Assembly: GCA_023053545.1 (NCBI GenBank)
Contig: JAKZAN010000005.1
Span: 2,170,001 to 2,234,000, forward strand
Length of the DNA stretch: 64,000 nucleotides
Origin: Lepidurus packardi
Lineage: Eukaryota > Arthropoda > Branchiopoda > Notostraca > Triopsidae
Direction of reading: 5' to 3'
A program made the position numbers and the translations under genes. Numbering within the stretch: position 1 is the first letter of the stretch; the number at the start of each line of letters is the position of its first letter. The notes under the pieces are model-generated. The model worked only from the letters and a program-made list of their open reading frames with translations. It searched no databases and was not told where the DNA came from. Shown here in pieces: positions 1-12,400 of this stretch.

Positions 1-3000
1 AATGCTGGCTTTGAAGGAGTCGTTTACTCAAAACAAGAAATACGAGATAGAGTGTCTAAGATTACAAGGTTCAACATCACATAATCAACAGCAATCATAC
101 GGGACATAGCGATAGTTGTCGCTGTTCCATATTTTCGTTCGTTAGTCGTTGCGTCTTACCTGTTTACATGAAGAAAATTCGTTCAAAAATTTCCATCCAA
201 ACGCCCTGTCCTTAGTGCTAGCCATTATTGTCGCCCTTCTGTCGGGTCCGTCGTCCTTAAGTCGGGGTTCGTCGTCCTTAAGTCGTGGTTCGTCGTCCTT
301 GTGACGCAATTAAAAGTACGACTTAAGGACCTTTTAATCTTGTTGGTGCCTATGAGCAGAGGCTATTTGAACTCGAATTGCTATTGGTTCCTTGAAAGAT
401 TATAGAACCATCGTCCTTCTGTCGGGGTTCGTCGTCCTTGTGTCGCGTTGCCCACCATACATCATATCGTAATTTTGTTGAATTAAATTTACTAAATTTC
501 ATTTTTTATAATTTTCTATAATTTTCCTTTTTTTAACTTTAAAAGTGTAAATAATTTTACTGATTTAATTTCAAGTCGTAGTTACACGTTTTAAATATGC
601 AGCTACTCGTTTTTGGTTGATTTGATTGACTTTGTTTTTCACAACTGCGTTTCATTTTTGTCAGTTTAAACGTCTTTGGTAGTATTCATTCCTGATTCCC
701 TAAATTCAGTAATAAATTGCTTTCCAGTTATGTCTTTCAGTGTCATTTTATTTCTTATGATAACGCATTACATTATTACTCACTTAGCAGGTAAATATCG
801 TAAATCCACAACCAAACTAGCTGAAAAATTACAAGAAAATTCTTTGCATTCTAATAGTTACTGTGTTTGATTGATTTAGGCTCCGCCCACCTCTCTGTCA
901 AAGGCGTTCTGGTCCCCTAAGTAACGCATTGGGCGAACCCGCTCGCTCTAATAATTAGCTCCTTAAATATTGAATTTTCCGGAAAAAAGCTTCTTTTTAT
1001 CCTTTTTTCTTTAGTATTTTGTATACATATAAACAGAAATCGTTGATTACCACATTTTGCGTTCAATCATCGAATTCAGCTAAGCAAGTTAATCAAGCAA
1101 TCACCGGACCTGGGCATGTGACGTCAGCAAAGGCTTCTAAAATAACTGGAAACTAAATAAATCTCACCTGCTTTATTTATTTATTTAAAAAACAAAACAA
1201 CGATTAAAGCTTGGGGTTGTGGCAATCCGAGAGTTTTGAGTGGGTTCCCTGTTAGGACAAAAACCGTGAGTATTACAGCTAAGGCTACATATTCTGCCGT
1301 GCATTCCTTGTGGTTACTCCTGGAAGGTTGGGCGAATGAAGTTGAGGTCTATGATAGTAATTAATATGGGTAAAAAAACATAAAAGTAGGAATTTTCATA
1401 CCAGACCTATTGTTTAAGGCATGCTCCTTAACATAAATTTCTGCGGTTTTTTTTTCGAGTGAATTTCTCTTTAACGAGTGAGAGACGGAGCGAGAGAAGC
1501 GACGCTTGCGCCCTGGCCAGCCAGGCCTTCTGGGTTTCCGCAGTAATACCCGCAGGGGGTAGCGGGCTGTGTTGGGCTGCTCGTGTAGGGAATCGTGTCA
1601 GTCATAGGACGCGCTCCTTGCAGCTAGACGTTCGAACTGCGAAGTTCTCACGCCTCCAAGTCTTTTTGGCTGTTCGAAAAGGGAAGGCTGGATTTCGTTG
1701 TTTTTTTTTTCGTCCTTTTTATCTTCGTGCTGAATAGTACGCAATTAAAACCATCATTTCCTTTCCAACCTGGCTATCAGTTAGTTAGCGGGCTTGGGCG
1801 GGAGTACCCAGTGTCAATTGGTTGGCAGCTTTTTAACTTTTATCCCAAGGATTAAATCGCGTGATGCTGTGCGAGTTTCGTTGGTGGGTAGCACCATTTT
1901 ATAGATATTACATGGCAAGGTGACGCATGGATCGCGAGCCAAGTTCAGATAATGCTCCGTGCGAGTGCGAGGACATGAGTTGCGTAAGTCCTGCCAGCAA
2001 CAGGTCCGGCTTGAAAGTGAAAGCTCTGATGGAGGCTTGAGAAAAAAATAAATAGAAAAATCCAATAAAAAAGGAAAAGAAAAGTCTCGAGTTAATGGGT
2101 GAATTAGCCTGTGTTTAGAGTGATGGTGGACTGTTGCAAGTTCTAGGGTGTTTTTTGGCGTGCGGGGGTTCGGATTTAATTTGCCCAGCGCACGGAATTT
2201 GATCTGTGGGAGTTGTGACAACCAAAAGGGAGAGCCACAGTAATGGTGTGGCGGACGTTATCCGGTGATAGTGCCCAGCTCTGCCCAGCCGGCATCGTAT
2301 AGCAGCTCGCGTTTTGCATGGAATCAGTAGAATGGACACGTGCCAGCTTGCGGGAGGCTATACATGTCCAAGAAACAGCGCGAGTTATTTTCAGATTGTG
2401 TGAAGCCAAAAGACGCACACACATCCAGTCCGGAGTGGCTTTATTGCTGGCTTAAATGCCCGTTCTTTCAAGTCCTTTCATCCCAAGTCTCGACAAGCCA
2501 GCAAGACAAAAAAACAACAACAAAAACTTAGTAACCCAAGCAAATAAGGCTACTTTTTCTCAAGTCCAAAAAATCTCCACTACGAGTTTGTGGCGAAGCA
2601 CTCATTTTTTTTTGTTCCTTTTTGTTCGTTTGCAGCGGAGGACAGCTGATACTAAAGAGTGGGTGTGGTTTCCTAGGTAAACCAGGGGTAGCTCAAATTA
2701 GTCCGGGGCATCTTTGTATCTTTTTTTTTTTAATTCTAAACCCTTTTAGTGGCCTATTTTTTTGTGAATTTTTGGCTATTTCCTAAGCCTATCCTCTCTG
2801 GCTCACGTACAAGGTGGGTTATTGTATCTGTGTCACGTGTTCGTTAAGAAAAAAAAAGTGATGCATTCCCCCTAACGTAAAAAAATCCTCAATTTTAAAA
2901 AACTCTCCTATTTCCTGTAGTGAAAAGGAGTTATTTTTTTTGTACCTAAGCCTGCCAATGAGTGTTTCCTAATCAGGTAAAAACCCAGCTGTTTTTAATC

Positions 3001-3451
3001 TTTCGCCCAAAAAAGGTAGAATAATACATCTGTATTATTCCTAACCTTCCTCAAGTTCTCAAGACTAAAGAGCTGCGTCACGGCACTGTGGCTCTTGCCT
3101 GCCAAGCCAACGGGCCAGAAAGCCATCTTGTGAGCTGCTCACATCTTATCCAAACAAGTTGGCTAGATGCTTAGATTGAGCTATGACTTGTATACAAGTA
3201 CTCCCATTCTAGGTAACCCTTTGTTGAGCAAACAAACCCCTCCAACCCAAGTTCAAAGCGAACGGGTCTGAGCTGTTACACGGGAAACAGTTGGCGTCTA
3301 TTCAAGGAGCTTGGTCACCAGTTTCAAGTCTAACCATCAGCTTTATCTCCTCTCCTCTCCCTCCGACCCCCAAAGAGTGGTGGGTTCTATGTGGACCAGG
3401 GAGTTAGCGATAAGGTTGATTCGCAATTAGGGAAAGATAGCACCTCACAGT
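1..3451. other. Upstream region of the Shal gene, no gene recognised
   Basis: I recognise no coding exon here; the small open frames have no familiar domain. It presumably contains the promoter and 5' UTR of the channel gene that starts at 3452, but I cannot place the transcription start. The sequence is AT-rich with T/A runs and one short direct-repeat cluster (232-450). Confidence 0.5.
232..450. repeat. Short direct repeats of a GTCGGGGTTCGTCGTCCTT-like unit
   Basis: A unit of about 20 bp built on GTCGGGGTTCGTCGTCCTT occurs about three times at 232-306. It recurs at 411-450 after about 105 bp of unrelated sequence. Seen directly; origin unknown. Confidence 0.6.
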
Positions 3452-6400
3452 ATGGCCTCGGTGGCGGCCTGGTTGCCGTTTGCCAGGGCGGCCGCCATCG
3501 GATGGGTGCCTATAGCCAACAATCCGCTCCCTCCGCCGCCGATCCCCAAAGATCGGCGTCGCCCGGATGACGAAAAGCTCCTTATCAATGTATCGGGTCG
3601 TCGTTTCGAGACGTGGCGCAACACCCTCGAAAAGTACCCTGACACGCTGCTGGGCTCGAACGAGCGCGAGTTTTTCTACGACGAAGACTGCAAAGAGTAC
3701 TTTTTCGACCGTGACCCTGACATTTTCCGCCATATCCTCAATTACTACCGAACGGGGAAGTTGCATTACCCCAAGCACGAGTGCCTGACGAGCTACGACG
3801 AAGAGTTGGCGTTCTTCGGCATCTTGCCGGACGTGATCGGCGATTGCTGCTACGAGGACTACAGGGACCGCAAGCGGGAGAACGCCGAGCGCTTGCTCGA
3901 CGACAAAATGTCCGAGAACGGTGATCAGAACTTGATCCAACTCACCAACTACCGGGAACGCATGTGGCGGGCCTTTGAGAACCCGCACACGTCCACCGCC
4001 GCCCTGGTCTTCTACTACGTCACCGGGTTCTTCATCGCCGTCTCGGTGATGGCCAATGTGGTGGAAACCGTGCCCTGCGGCGAGATTCCAGGCAAGGGCG
4101 AGAGCTTACCTTGCGGCGAGCGGTACAAAATCATCTTTTTTTGTTTGGACACGGCCTGTGTCATGATCTTCACGGCCGAGTACTTGTTACGCTTGTTCGC
4201 CGCCCCGGATCGCTGCAAGTTTATGCGCTCCGTCATGAGTGTGATTGACGTGGTGGCCATTCTGCCCTACTATATCGGCCTGGGGATCACGGATAACGAC
4301 GACGTCTCCGGCGCCTTCGTCACTCTTCGAGTCTTCCGCGTCTTCCGCATCTTCAAGTTCTCTCGACATTCCCAAGGACTCCGGATCCTGGGCTACACCC
4401 TCAAATCTTGCGCTTCGGAATTGGGCTTCCTCGTCTTCTCCTTAGCGATGGCTATCATCATCTTCGCCACGGTCATGTTTTACGCCGAGAAAAACGTAGA
4501 GGGTACCAATTTCACGTCCATTCCATCCGCTTTCTGGTACACCATCGTCACCATGACGACTCTCGGGTGAGTTTTTTGCTTTTTTTTCCTTGCAGGCTTC
4601 TTTCCTGGGGTTCATTGAGGGACCATGCGCAGTTGCGTATACCTTAATCAGCCTCGACTCCAAATTAGTTTCTTGCCCCCTGATTTGCAGTTACCCCTGA
4701 CGTTCGGGATTGTTCTAAGCATTACCCCAACCTTGGCGTCCTCCCACCACCCACCCCCTCCTCCCTCCCGGTCGATCTGGTGTAGCTTGATATAAGCCAA
4801 AATAGTTCCGTGTGGCATAGCACTAAAAGACAGTTTTTCCCCCAGGACCAAAAAAAATAGAAAAGTTTTCCTAGACTGCCGTGATAAGATAAATTGGGGT
4901 TGCATCTTGTTAGCAACTTTTTTTTTTTTTTTTTTTACGGTGTGTGCTCTGCTGCTGTAAGTAACATCATACTTTTCCTGTTTCGTGTGTTTTGGAGTTA
5001 AGCACGAAGGACCCCACACACAGATAACACTTTTTTTTTATAGATAGAAAAAGAAAAATAGGAAATGGACATGTATCCATCTCTCTGAAGTGCCAAGAGG
5101 GGAAATTTCCTTCCTATCTGTGTTTTTCTTGCTTTTTTATTTTCAAAAAGGGGAATTAAGTGGCTTTTCCTCATACCTTGTTGCCCGGAAAATAAGCTAG
5201 GTAATTTTATAGCCTGGTACTCATAAGGGAGCAGGCACGTAATGGAGATAAAAAGAAACTCCGACACAGAGACACAAGGGGATATTTGGGAGGAGGATGG
5301 CTCTTTAAAGAAGCAGACAAGACAACTTCCAAGATATGTCGCACAGAGGCACGGAGGTGGTTGGCCAAGAGACATGGAGAGATGCAAAGCACGACAAGAA
5401 AGAGATGAGCTTGATTTCATTTAGAGAGCCCCAACGCGGAAAAGACCTGTTTTTATGCACTTAGGAGACCAGAAACCGGCCACAGAAGCGAGATTCTCAC
5501 AACTAAGCGGATAAAAAGCTATCCCTGTTCCATTTGTTGCCACCAACAGCGCTGTACTAGGAAAGCTTGAAGCTCCCGTATACCTTAGCTCGGGGAGTTT
5601 CGAACAACTTTTCGTTAAAACCAGCACATTTCATGAACACATTCTTGGACAGTACGCTTGAGCATACTAACAGCTAGTGCAAAACCGATCCACCTTCTTC
5701 TTCATTGAGTAATAGATTAGTGACATGCAGAAAACGTTTCCATTTTGTTTACGCAAAACAATAACATCATCAGCGCCATCTATGATCGTTAGGCATCAGT
5801 AAGCCAAGGTATACGGGAATCTTAAAGATTCAAAGAAAAGAATTTATAAAAGGCACGCCCACCACCATTTCTATGCTGTCCTGGAACCCTTTTGGTTGGT
5901 GACCTTGGTAATAAATATATATTTTTTTATCTTTCCGTGTTTTTTTTTTCTTTTTTGGGGGGAGGGCTATCGTTTTGGAAGGGAAAACCCTTTCAATGCA
6001 CATGGGCCTGGTCTTCTCTTTTCCACGGATGCAATCGACGCTATTGTTGTGTCAGGTCTTTGTGTATGCGTTGGCAGTTATCTCGCTATTCTGCTAAAGA
6101 TATATTCCCGTGTACAGCACGTTTGTATCCGGCAGCGCAGTTTCCCCCAGCTTGCAAAAAGGGGGGGGGGGGGGTGGCCCAATGGGGAAAGGGTACTTTG
6201 AGGTAGTACTGTGCTGTACTGTACGGTACGAAGGCTTTTTGAGTTCCCAGGAATGAACTTGCTGACACAAAAGCGTTTTCGAAAGGGTGATGTCACCTGA
6301 GCGTGCGGAAATGTTGCTGTGTCACGTCGAGCCATTGCTGCTTGGCTTCAACACATACACAGAGAGACAGAAAGAGATTAAGTAGCTTATTTCGGATGAC

Positions 6401-9400
6401 TTTGACGTTGCTATGCTGTCTGAAGAACCAGTCATCCTTATCGTTTTTAAATGAAACTCAGCCAGGAAAGTTTTTTCCCCAGCTTTCGATGTTAAGATCA
6501 GCAGTATTTTCCATTTAAAACTGTTGCCGCACAAAAGAGAAAGAAGGAAAAAAGAGAGAAAGGGGCTGGAGATTGAAAAGCCAAGATATCTCTCCTGATC
6601 TTTGATTTTTTTTATTTCATAATTGATTCTTGAGATGGAAGAGGTTAAATCTCGCTGTCTATAAAGGATGACGTCTCACAAATATTGCAATGCTATTTAA
6701 AAAAAGAATTTAAGCGTTTCGAGGACAAAATTGTATTATAGCTTACATCCCTTTTGAAATGCGATTGCGCAGAATAGTATCCCTTTTCTCTGATCCTTGG
6801 TCTAAAGATAGATAGGAGTATTAATTTCCTAATTTTTGGGTGCGGCAACCCTTAATGGACTTTTAAATGGATCCATTGAGTTGCATTAACCAGAGAAAAA
6901 ATGAGTTACGGAAGTCATATGTGCGTTTAAACTGCATCCAGAGACCAGAGAGCAAGCTAGAGAGTTCTCTCTGGTATCTGGATGTTAAAGGATTAAATGT
7001 TTAAAAGGGTTAAAGTCTTTGTATACGGAATGCACACTAGGAGAGCTGAAGTTTTGGCGAAGGAAAGTTAACTTGGTATGAAGATAGTGACGTCAGAAGG
7101 ATCTTGGGCGCCCTTTGACGTCCGCTATCGGTCTCATTGCCTCACAGTTTACCTCCGTCTTCCAAATATTGACGAGAACCCAGGGAAAGGAGCATAGCAT
7201 AAAGGAAGTATACAAAGCATCGCCTTACACAACAATTGCTCCACTTGAACTGCCATCGATAACAAAAGCGTTCGTAAATAGCTGCAGGAAAAAAAAAATT
7301 CCTCTCCTGGGTCCCTATTTACACTGTATACGCTTCCTGCAGCTTCCAAAAGCATTCGTATAGAGGCTTGTAGATGTTGAAGCTTGTAAAATACCTTTTG
7401 ACCGCCCCAAATTCGGTTTGGGTCCATTTTTGTGTGTCTTCCTCGCGACGTTCCTAAAACGCTGATGTGAATCGATTTCAGCCTTACCGTGGGGACTCTC
7501 TCCGAGAAGAAGTGTTCTGTTCAGAAGAGAGCAAACACAAACAGTCAACCTCCTAACATGATGAGCATATACCCCTTTGGTATTACTTCTAACGCTTACA
7601 TTACAGCGGTTGACGTCGTACAGCTTAACTTAGGTTAGTTTGGGCGACGATAGTATGGGGAAGGCAGGAGCACTCTTACGTACAAAGTACATGCAATTTC
7701 GGAAAAATTCTTGACAGTAATGTAGTTAATGTCAATGAGAAGCGCTTTCCAATTTGACTTTTTCAATCTTTGCCTTCACTAATTTTAAAATCCAAATAAG
7801 CTATTCAAATAAAATTAAGTAAATCCAAACAAGTTGTTCAGTAACGGAAAAAATGGCGAATTTTGACAGCGATGTTTATTTTATTTATTTATTTCTATAT
7901 TTTAAAGGTGCTTCTACATATTTATTTATTGAAAAACTTTATTTTATTGCAGTTTTTAAAGAAAAAGGTTCATGACAAATGAAATTGAACACGTTGTTTA
8001 TACTTTTATCGTGCTGGCCATTTTGTGCGCAGAAACAATGCGCGTTCATATACACCCATACAAAACAATGCGCGCTACCTAGCGGTAGCTTGGGTGTAAC
8101 AAGCTTTGCTATACGGGAGCTTTAATCCTTAATCCGTAGAACTGCTTCGTCTACCGAGTTATTCATACAGAAAAAAAAAAGAAAAAGGTACAAGAAAATA
8201 CACAGAAAAGAAAAGAAGTTTCGATTGGAAAGGACAACTGAACCGACCGGAAAACTTCTATAGACAAGGAAATCTAGGAGACTTCCATTTGTATAACCTA
8301 TAACCCTGACATGCAAGGTGGGAAGGTTCTAGGGTGAACTCCGCGGGAGACAAAATAAACTTTGGGGCAAGTAACGGAAACGACCGCACACGACACAGGG
8401 TCTTCTTTTCCCCCCGAAAGTCCCATGGTTGATCTAGCCGAGGAATGGATGCTGGGTGACTTGGGTGTTTGTGGAACGGAAAGAAGGACTATATAACACC
8501 AGTTTGAGTAGACTCGTAAGACGGTGGAGGTGAAAGGACCTCCCGCGGAGGAGCGATTGGGACGGTCGTCAAGAACTCCGTGGCGATGGTTTACGGTTGG
8601 ATAGGTATAGGTCACGTGTTTACAAAAGATGGTCTTCACTTTATGGGGGCAGTTTGACTTGGCGGGGTGGGCGAAAAGAAGATTCTCAAAAGCGAACGAG
8701 GACAGCCCAGGTTATGGTCTGTCGGATCTGCGCGGATATGGTGTGTACATACGAACACAGCTTTTTGAAGTGCAGACTGTTGCGCATAGACCTTCGAGTT
8801 TGTCTTGTGTCAGCTTTTAAGGGCGTTTATCACTTCGGGACCAAAAAGCCAGTTATTTTTCTTTGCTCCTTTTTTTCCTTTTTTTTTGCTCCTTTTTTCT
8901 TAATGCTGCGGACGTCAAGAGCAATCTACATTCATAAAGTCATTTGCCGCTCGGCAGCAATGTTTGACGCGGTAATGAGGGGCCTTGGTATAGTTTAGCT
9001 CGCCTCATCCATCACGGGCCCTCTTCGGGGACCCCTGCAGGATCCACCGAGCGGACGTTGATGGAGTTTCCCGTTTGCAGCAGCGGGCGATTTCTGTAGA
9101 CACAAAGTCGTCGAGTAGGCGTGAGCTATTTACCTTGTGCAACCACGTTCTGGCGTATCTTACAGTAAGGGACCTTGTCCCGCCACCTCTTCTGCAAAGA
9201 AATCAGAGCGAAAATTAAGAATTCAGAACGAAAAAAAATGTTAAACAAATGCAATTACAGTAAGATAAAAGAATACAAGATAATAACAGGCAGTGGTCCA
9301 TTTTTGCTTTGCAAATCAAAAGCGTCGGGGGAGGGACCGTAGTACCAGGAACGGCAACGTCGTTTTGTATTTGCCATTATTTCTGCACGAAGAAATAAGC

Positions 9401-12400
9401 ATGATCTTCAGCTTCCAGCCATTCACAAGCGAAGGAACTCATTTTGTCTGCAAAACAAACGTAGACAAGTGGAAGATATGAGAGGCATTTCTTAAATCAC
9501 TGCAGCACCGCCTATAGCTATTGAACTCGCTCTTGTTGACCACGGTACGCAGGGCCTTCGGACTCCATGCAGTCCAGAGATTTATCCCAGTTAGACGCCT
9601 TGTATGCCACGGGTTCGGCGTGGATGGTATTGATTGCAAGCAAAAAGCAAAAATGCCGACCTCTAAAAAAAACATAAAAAATAAATCAAAACGGGGTATA
9701 AATGTTTGCTACTACAACCGAGTTTTCTCTTCTTCTAGAACATATAACTATGTTTTCAAGTCAGGAATACGTATTTTTTTTAGCAATTTAGTAATTTTAG
9801 TAGTTATTTTTTTAGTAATTTTTAGAAGCGGACTTCTTCTAGAATATAGAACTATGTTTTCAAGTCAGGAATACGTAATTTTTTCTGAGGCGAAGAGGAT
9901 CGTTATTAGCGAATACTTTCAGGATTTCCCTAGGAAATGTCTTTGCGACTAAGACAACCATCTTATTTTCTATGCGGATTAGTGTAAAGGAGTGTAGAGC
10001 ACATTTCGTGACTTGGGTGTAAGAAAAATCTTGGGTTGGGCGTTGTACAAAGCTATTCCGCTCGTCCTTTTGATCTTTTCGGAGCGTTTCTTATGTCTGA
10101 TCTGGTTTCCAGCTCGCTTGCTGCTTATTACTTCGTTTCAAGTTCCATTTTTATGTTTTTCTGTCCTTGTGTGTCATGTGTCGGGAAAAAGCAGCAAGAA
10201 ACACGGAAAAGTAGTCCCGGGGCGTCCTAAGGTACGTAAATCTGGGCAAACACGGCGCTATTGCTGCTCAAGCTTCCAAACGTACTCTATACTTTGCCAA
10301 ATTTTCAAAGTAAAAGTTATGCAGTTTGGGTGATTAGGACGTTTAGTAGCAGAGACTTGTCTCGTGTTTCAGGTGCATCTCGCTCGCTCTTCCTGGTCGG
10401 TACTTCGGAAGTTCCTATTTTTACACTTTCGCTCCGTGTTTAGCATGTGGAGAGGAAAATGAGCTGCTTCATGTAGTACAGGTTCGCCCTGCCGGTTCCA
10501 CCTTGCTCCCGTTTTTCGTTAGTAAGAGAGGAGGAGCCTCAAGTCCTGAAAACGAAGCTTGTCCTCCAGTAAAGTTGATGTACTTCATCTTGTGTCAGAG
10601 CTCTCGTGCGAAAATCCTTCACGGCCGAACGAAGGGCGAGATGCGTTGCCAAGGCAACAATCGATAGGCTCCAGACGAAGTGTATAGTGGGAAGGTTGTC
10701 GGTGAGGCCAAAGCCGCGGAGCTCTGGAGTTCACGTTCGGAACCCAAATCCAACGTTTCCCTCGTTACCGAGGAGGTTTTTCAGAGGCAATACCCAAGGA
10801 TCTACCCTTGACAACTCGATTTGGAACTGCGCGCAGCAAAGGGCTTCTAATTCCGGAATACATTTACCCTGCAAACAGCAATACCTGCTACCTGTTTATG
10901 CCCATACGGGAATGGTAGAATTCCGCAAAATTGTAACATTTACAGTATAGGAACACAATGTGAAGGTAGTTGAAATTTGTCATATTACAAACTGAAAGGT
11001 AGTAAAGGGCGTTCAATTAGGAAACTGAGGGTAACTAAACATAACCGAGACTTACGTTTTATGGAAATTTGACGGAAATTTCGAGTTTGAATTCCTTAGT
11101 TAATAGCACAAAAGTCGTTACAACTACAGTATATAGGTTGAAACATGTAAAGGTACCTGTTTCTACAGTATAGGTATAGGTTTATAAAGGTATATGTTGA
11201 TGTAAGTAAACCTGTTATATACTGTGGTTAATATAGGTTTACATTAGATAAGCCTATATGCTGCAGTTACTGTAACGGCGGTTTGCAAGCATTTAATTTG
11301 TGATTTTAAAAAAATTGGAAAATGAGACTTACTTTAAGAATCTATTTTCACTTTACAAAATTCTTCACAAAATTACTTCACAAAATTCTCATGGTAAATC
11401 GCAAAATGTTGTACTCTTATTTAATGGTACTATTTCATTTTTTTATCTTATTGGTACTAAAGGGTATGATATTAGATTACAGAATTGCAAGGATTTTTTT
11501 TGCGATAGGGAAGTTATTTGAGGTATTTCTGTCCCAGAGCGATGACCAAATTGCATGCGTTTGTTATCTAAAGAGAGCTTTTTGGGGAATATAGGGGAAT
11601 CGTTTTTAAAAGGATTGGGAGTCGATAACGGGGACTATATATTCAGTTCGCGATACCTGGCAGGTAGGTATCATTGCTGAAGCGTTTTACGAGCGGGCCA
11701 CGAACGTGGTCCGAGACGATCAAGGGGATCGAAGCGTATTAGTAGCGTTTTAGTCTTGGTCAGACACGGCTATGGGTGGTAACGAGCTTCCAAATGTAAA
11801 AGGGAACGGACAGCGAAAGCGATGATTGCTTAATGAAGCTTCCATCGAGGTATTTTACTGCGGAGCGGGAAGGTTTATGATGCGCTGCAACGGAAATTGG
11901 GTACAAAAAGGAGTCTTAACGCTGATCACCATGACATAGTTAAAACGTACAAGTGCGCACCCTGTTTTAGACGCCTGTTCAATAAAGCCAACTGATATCA
12001 TTATGCAGAATGACGCTGCCTTCTTGTTTGCGTGCCTTTCTCTCAAGTTTTTTTCCCTCTCGTGAGGATCCTTTTATTATTATTATTAAATGGTGGAATG
12101 GAATTACTAGATTCCGCGGGGTTGGGGTTGGGGGGGGGATCATGAGCGTTGTCAGTGAGTTAGGAGCTAAGTATCCAGTTTCTGTAAGCCTGTAGAAAAG
12201 GGAGCTTTTCTTGAAAATTACAAAAAAGTTCTGTAAGAGAAATATTTGCTCCCAGTCAAAGGAAAGAAACTGTATTTCACCTTTGCTGCTTTGTCCCAAC
12301 ATTCGAAATCTTCGTTTGGCTCGCAGCAAACTCGTGCACATGAAAATAATATGAGAAAATAAGGTCAAAGGTTAGGGTGAGCATTGTTTGCTCTTCTTTC

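Noticed and set aside
232-450. Possible CRISPR-like repeat pattern
   Set aside because: Units are irregular, contiguous and without unique spacers; the DNA is clearly eukaryotic.
1459-1737. 92-codon frame upstream of Shal
   Set aside because: No recognisable domain, no supporting splice or conservation evidence.
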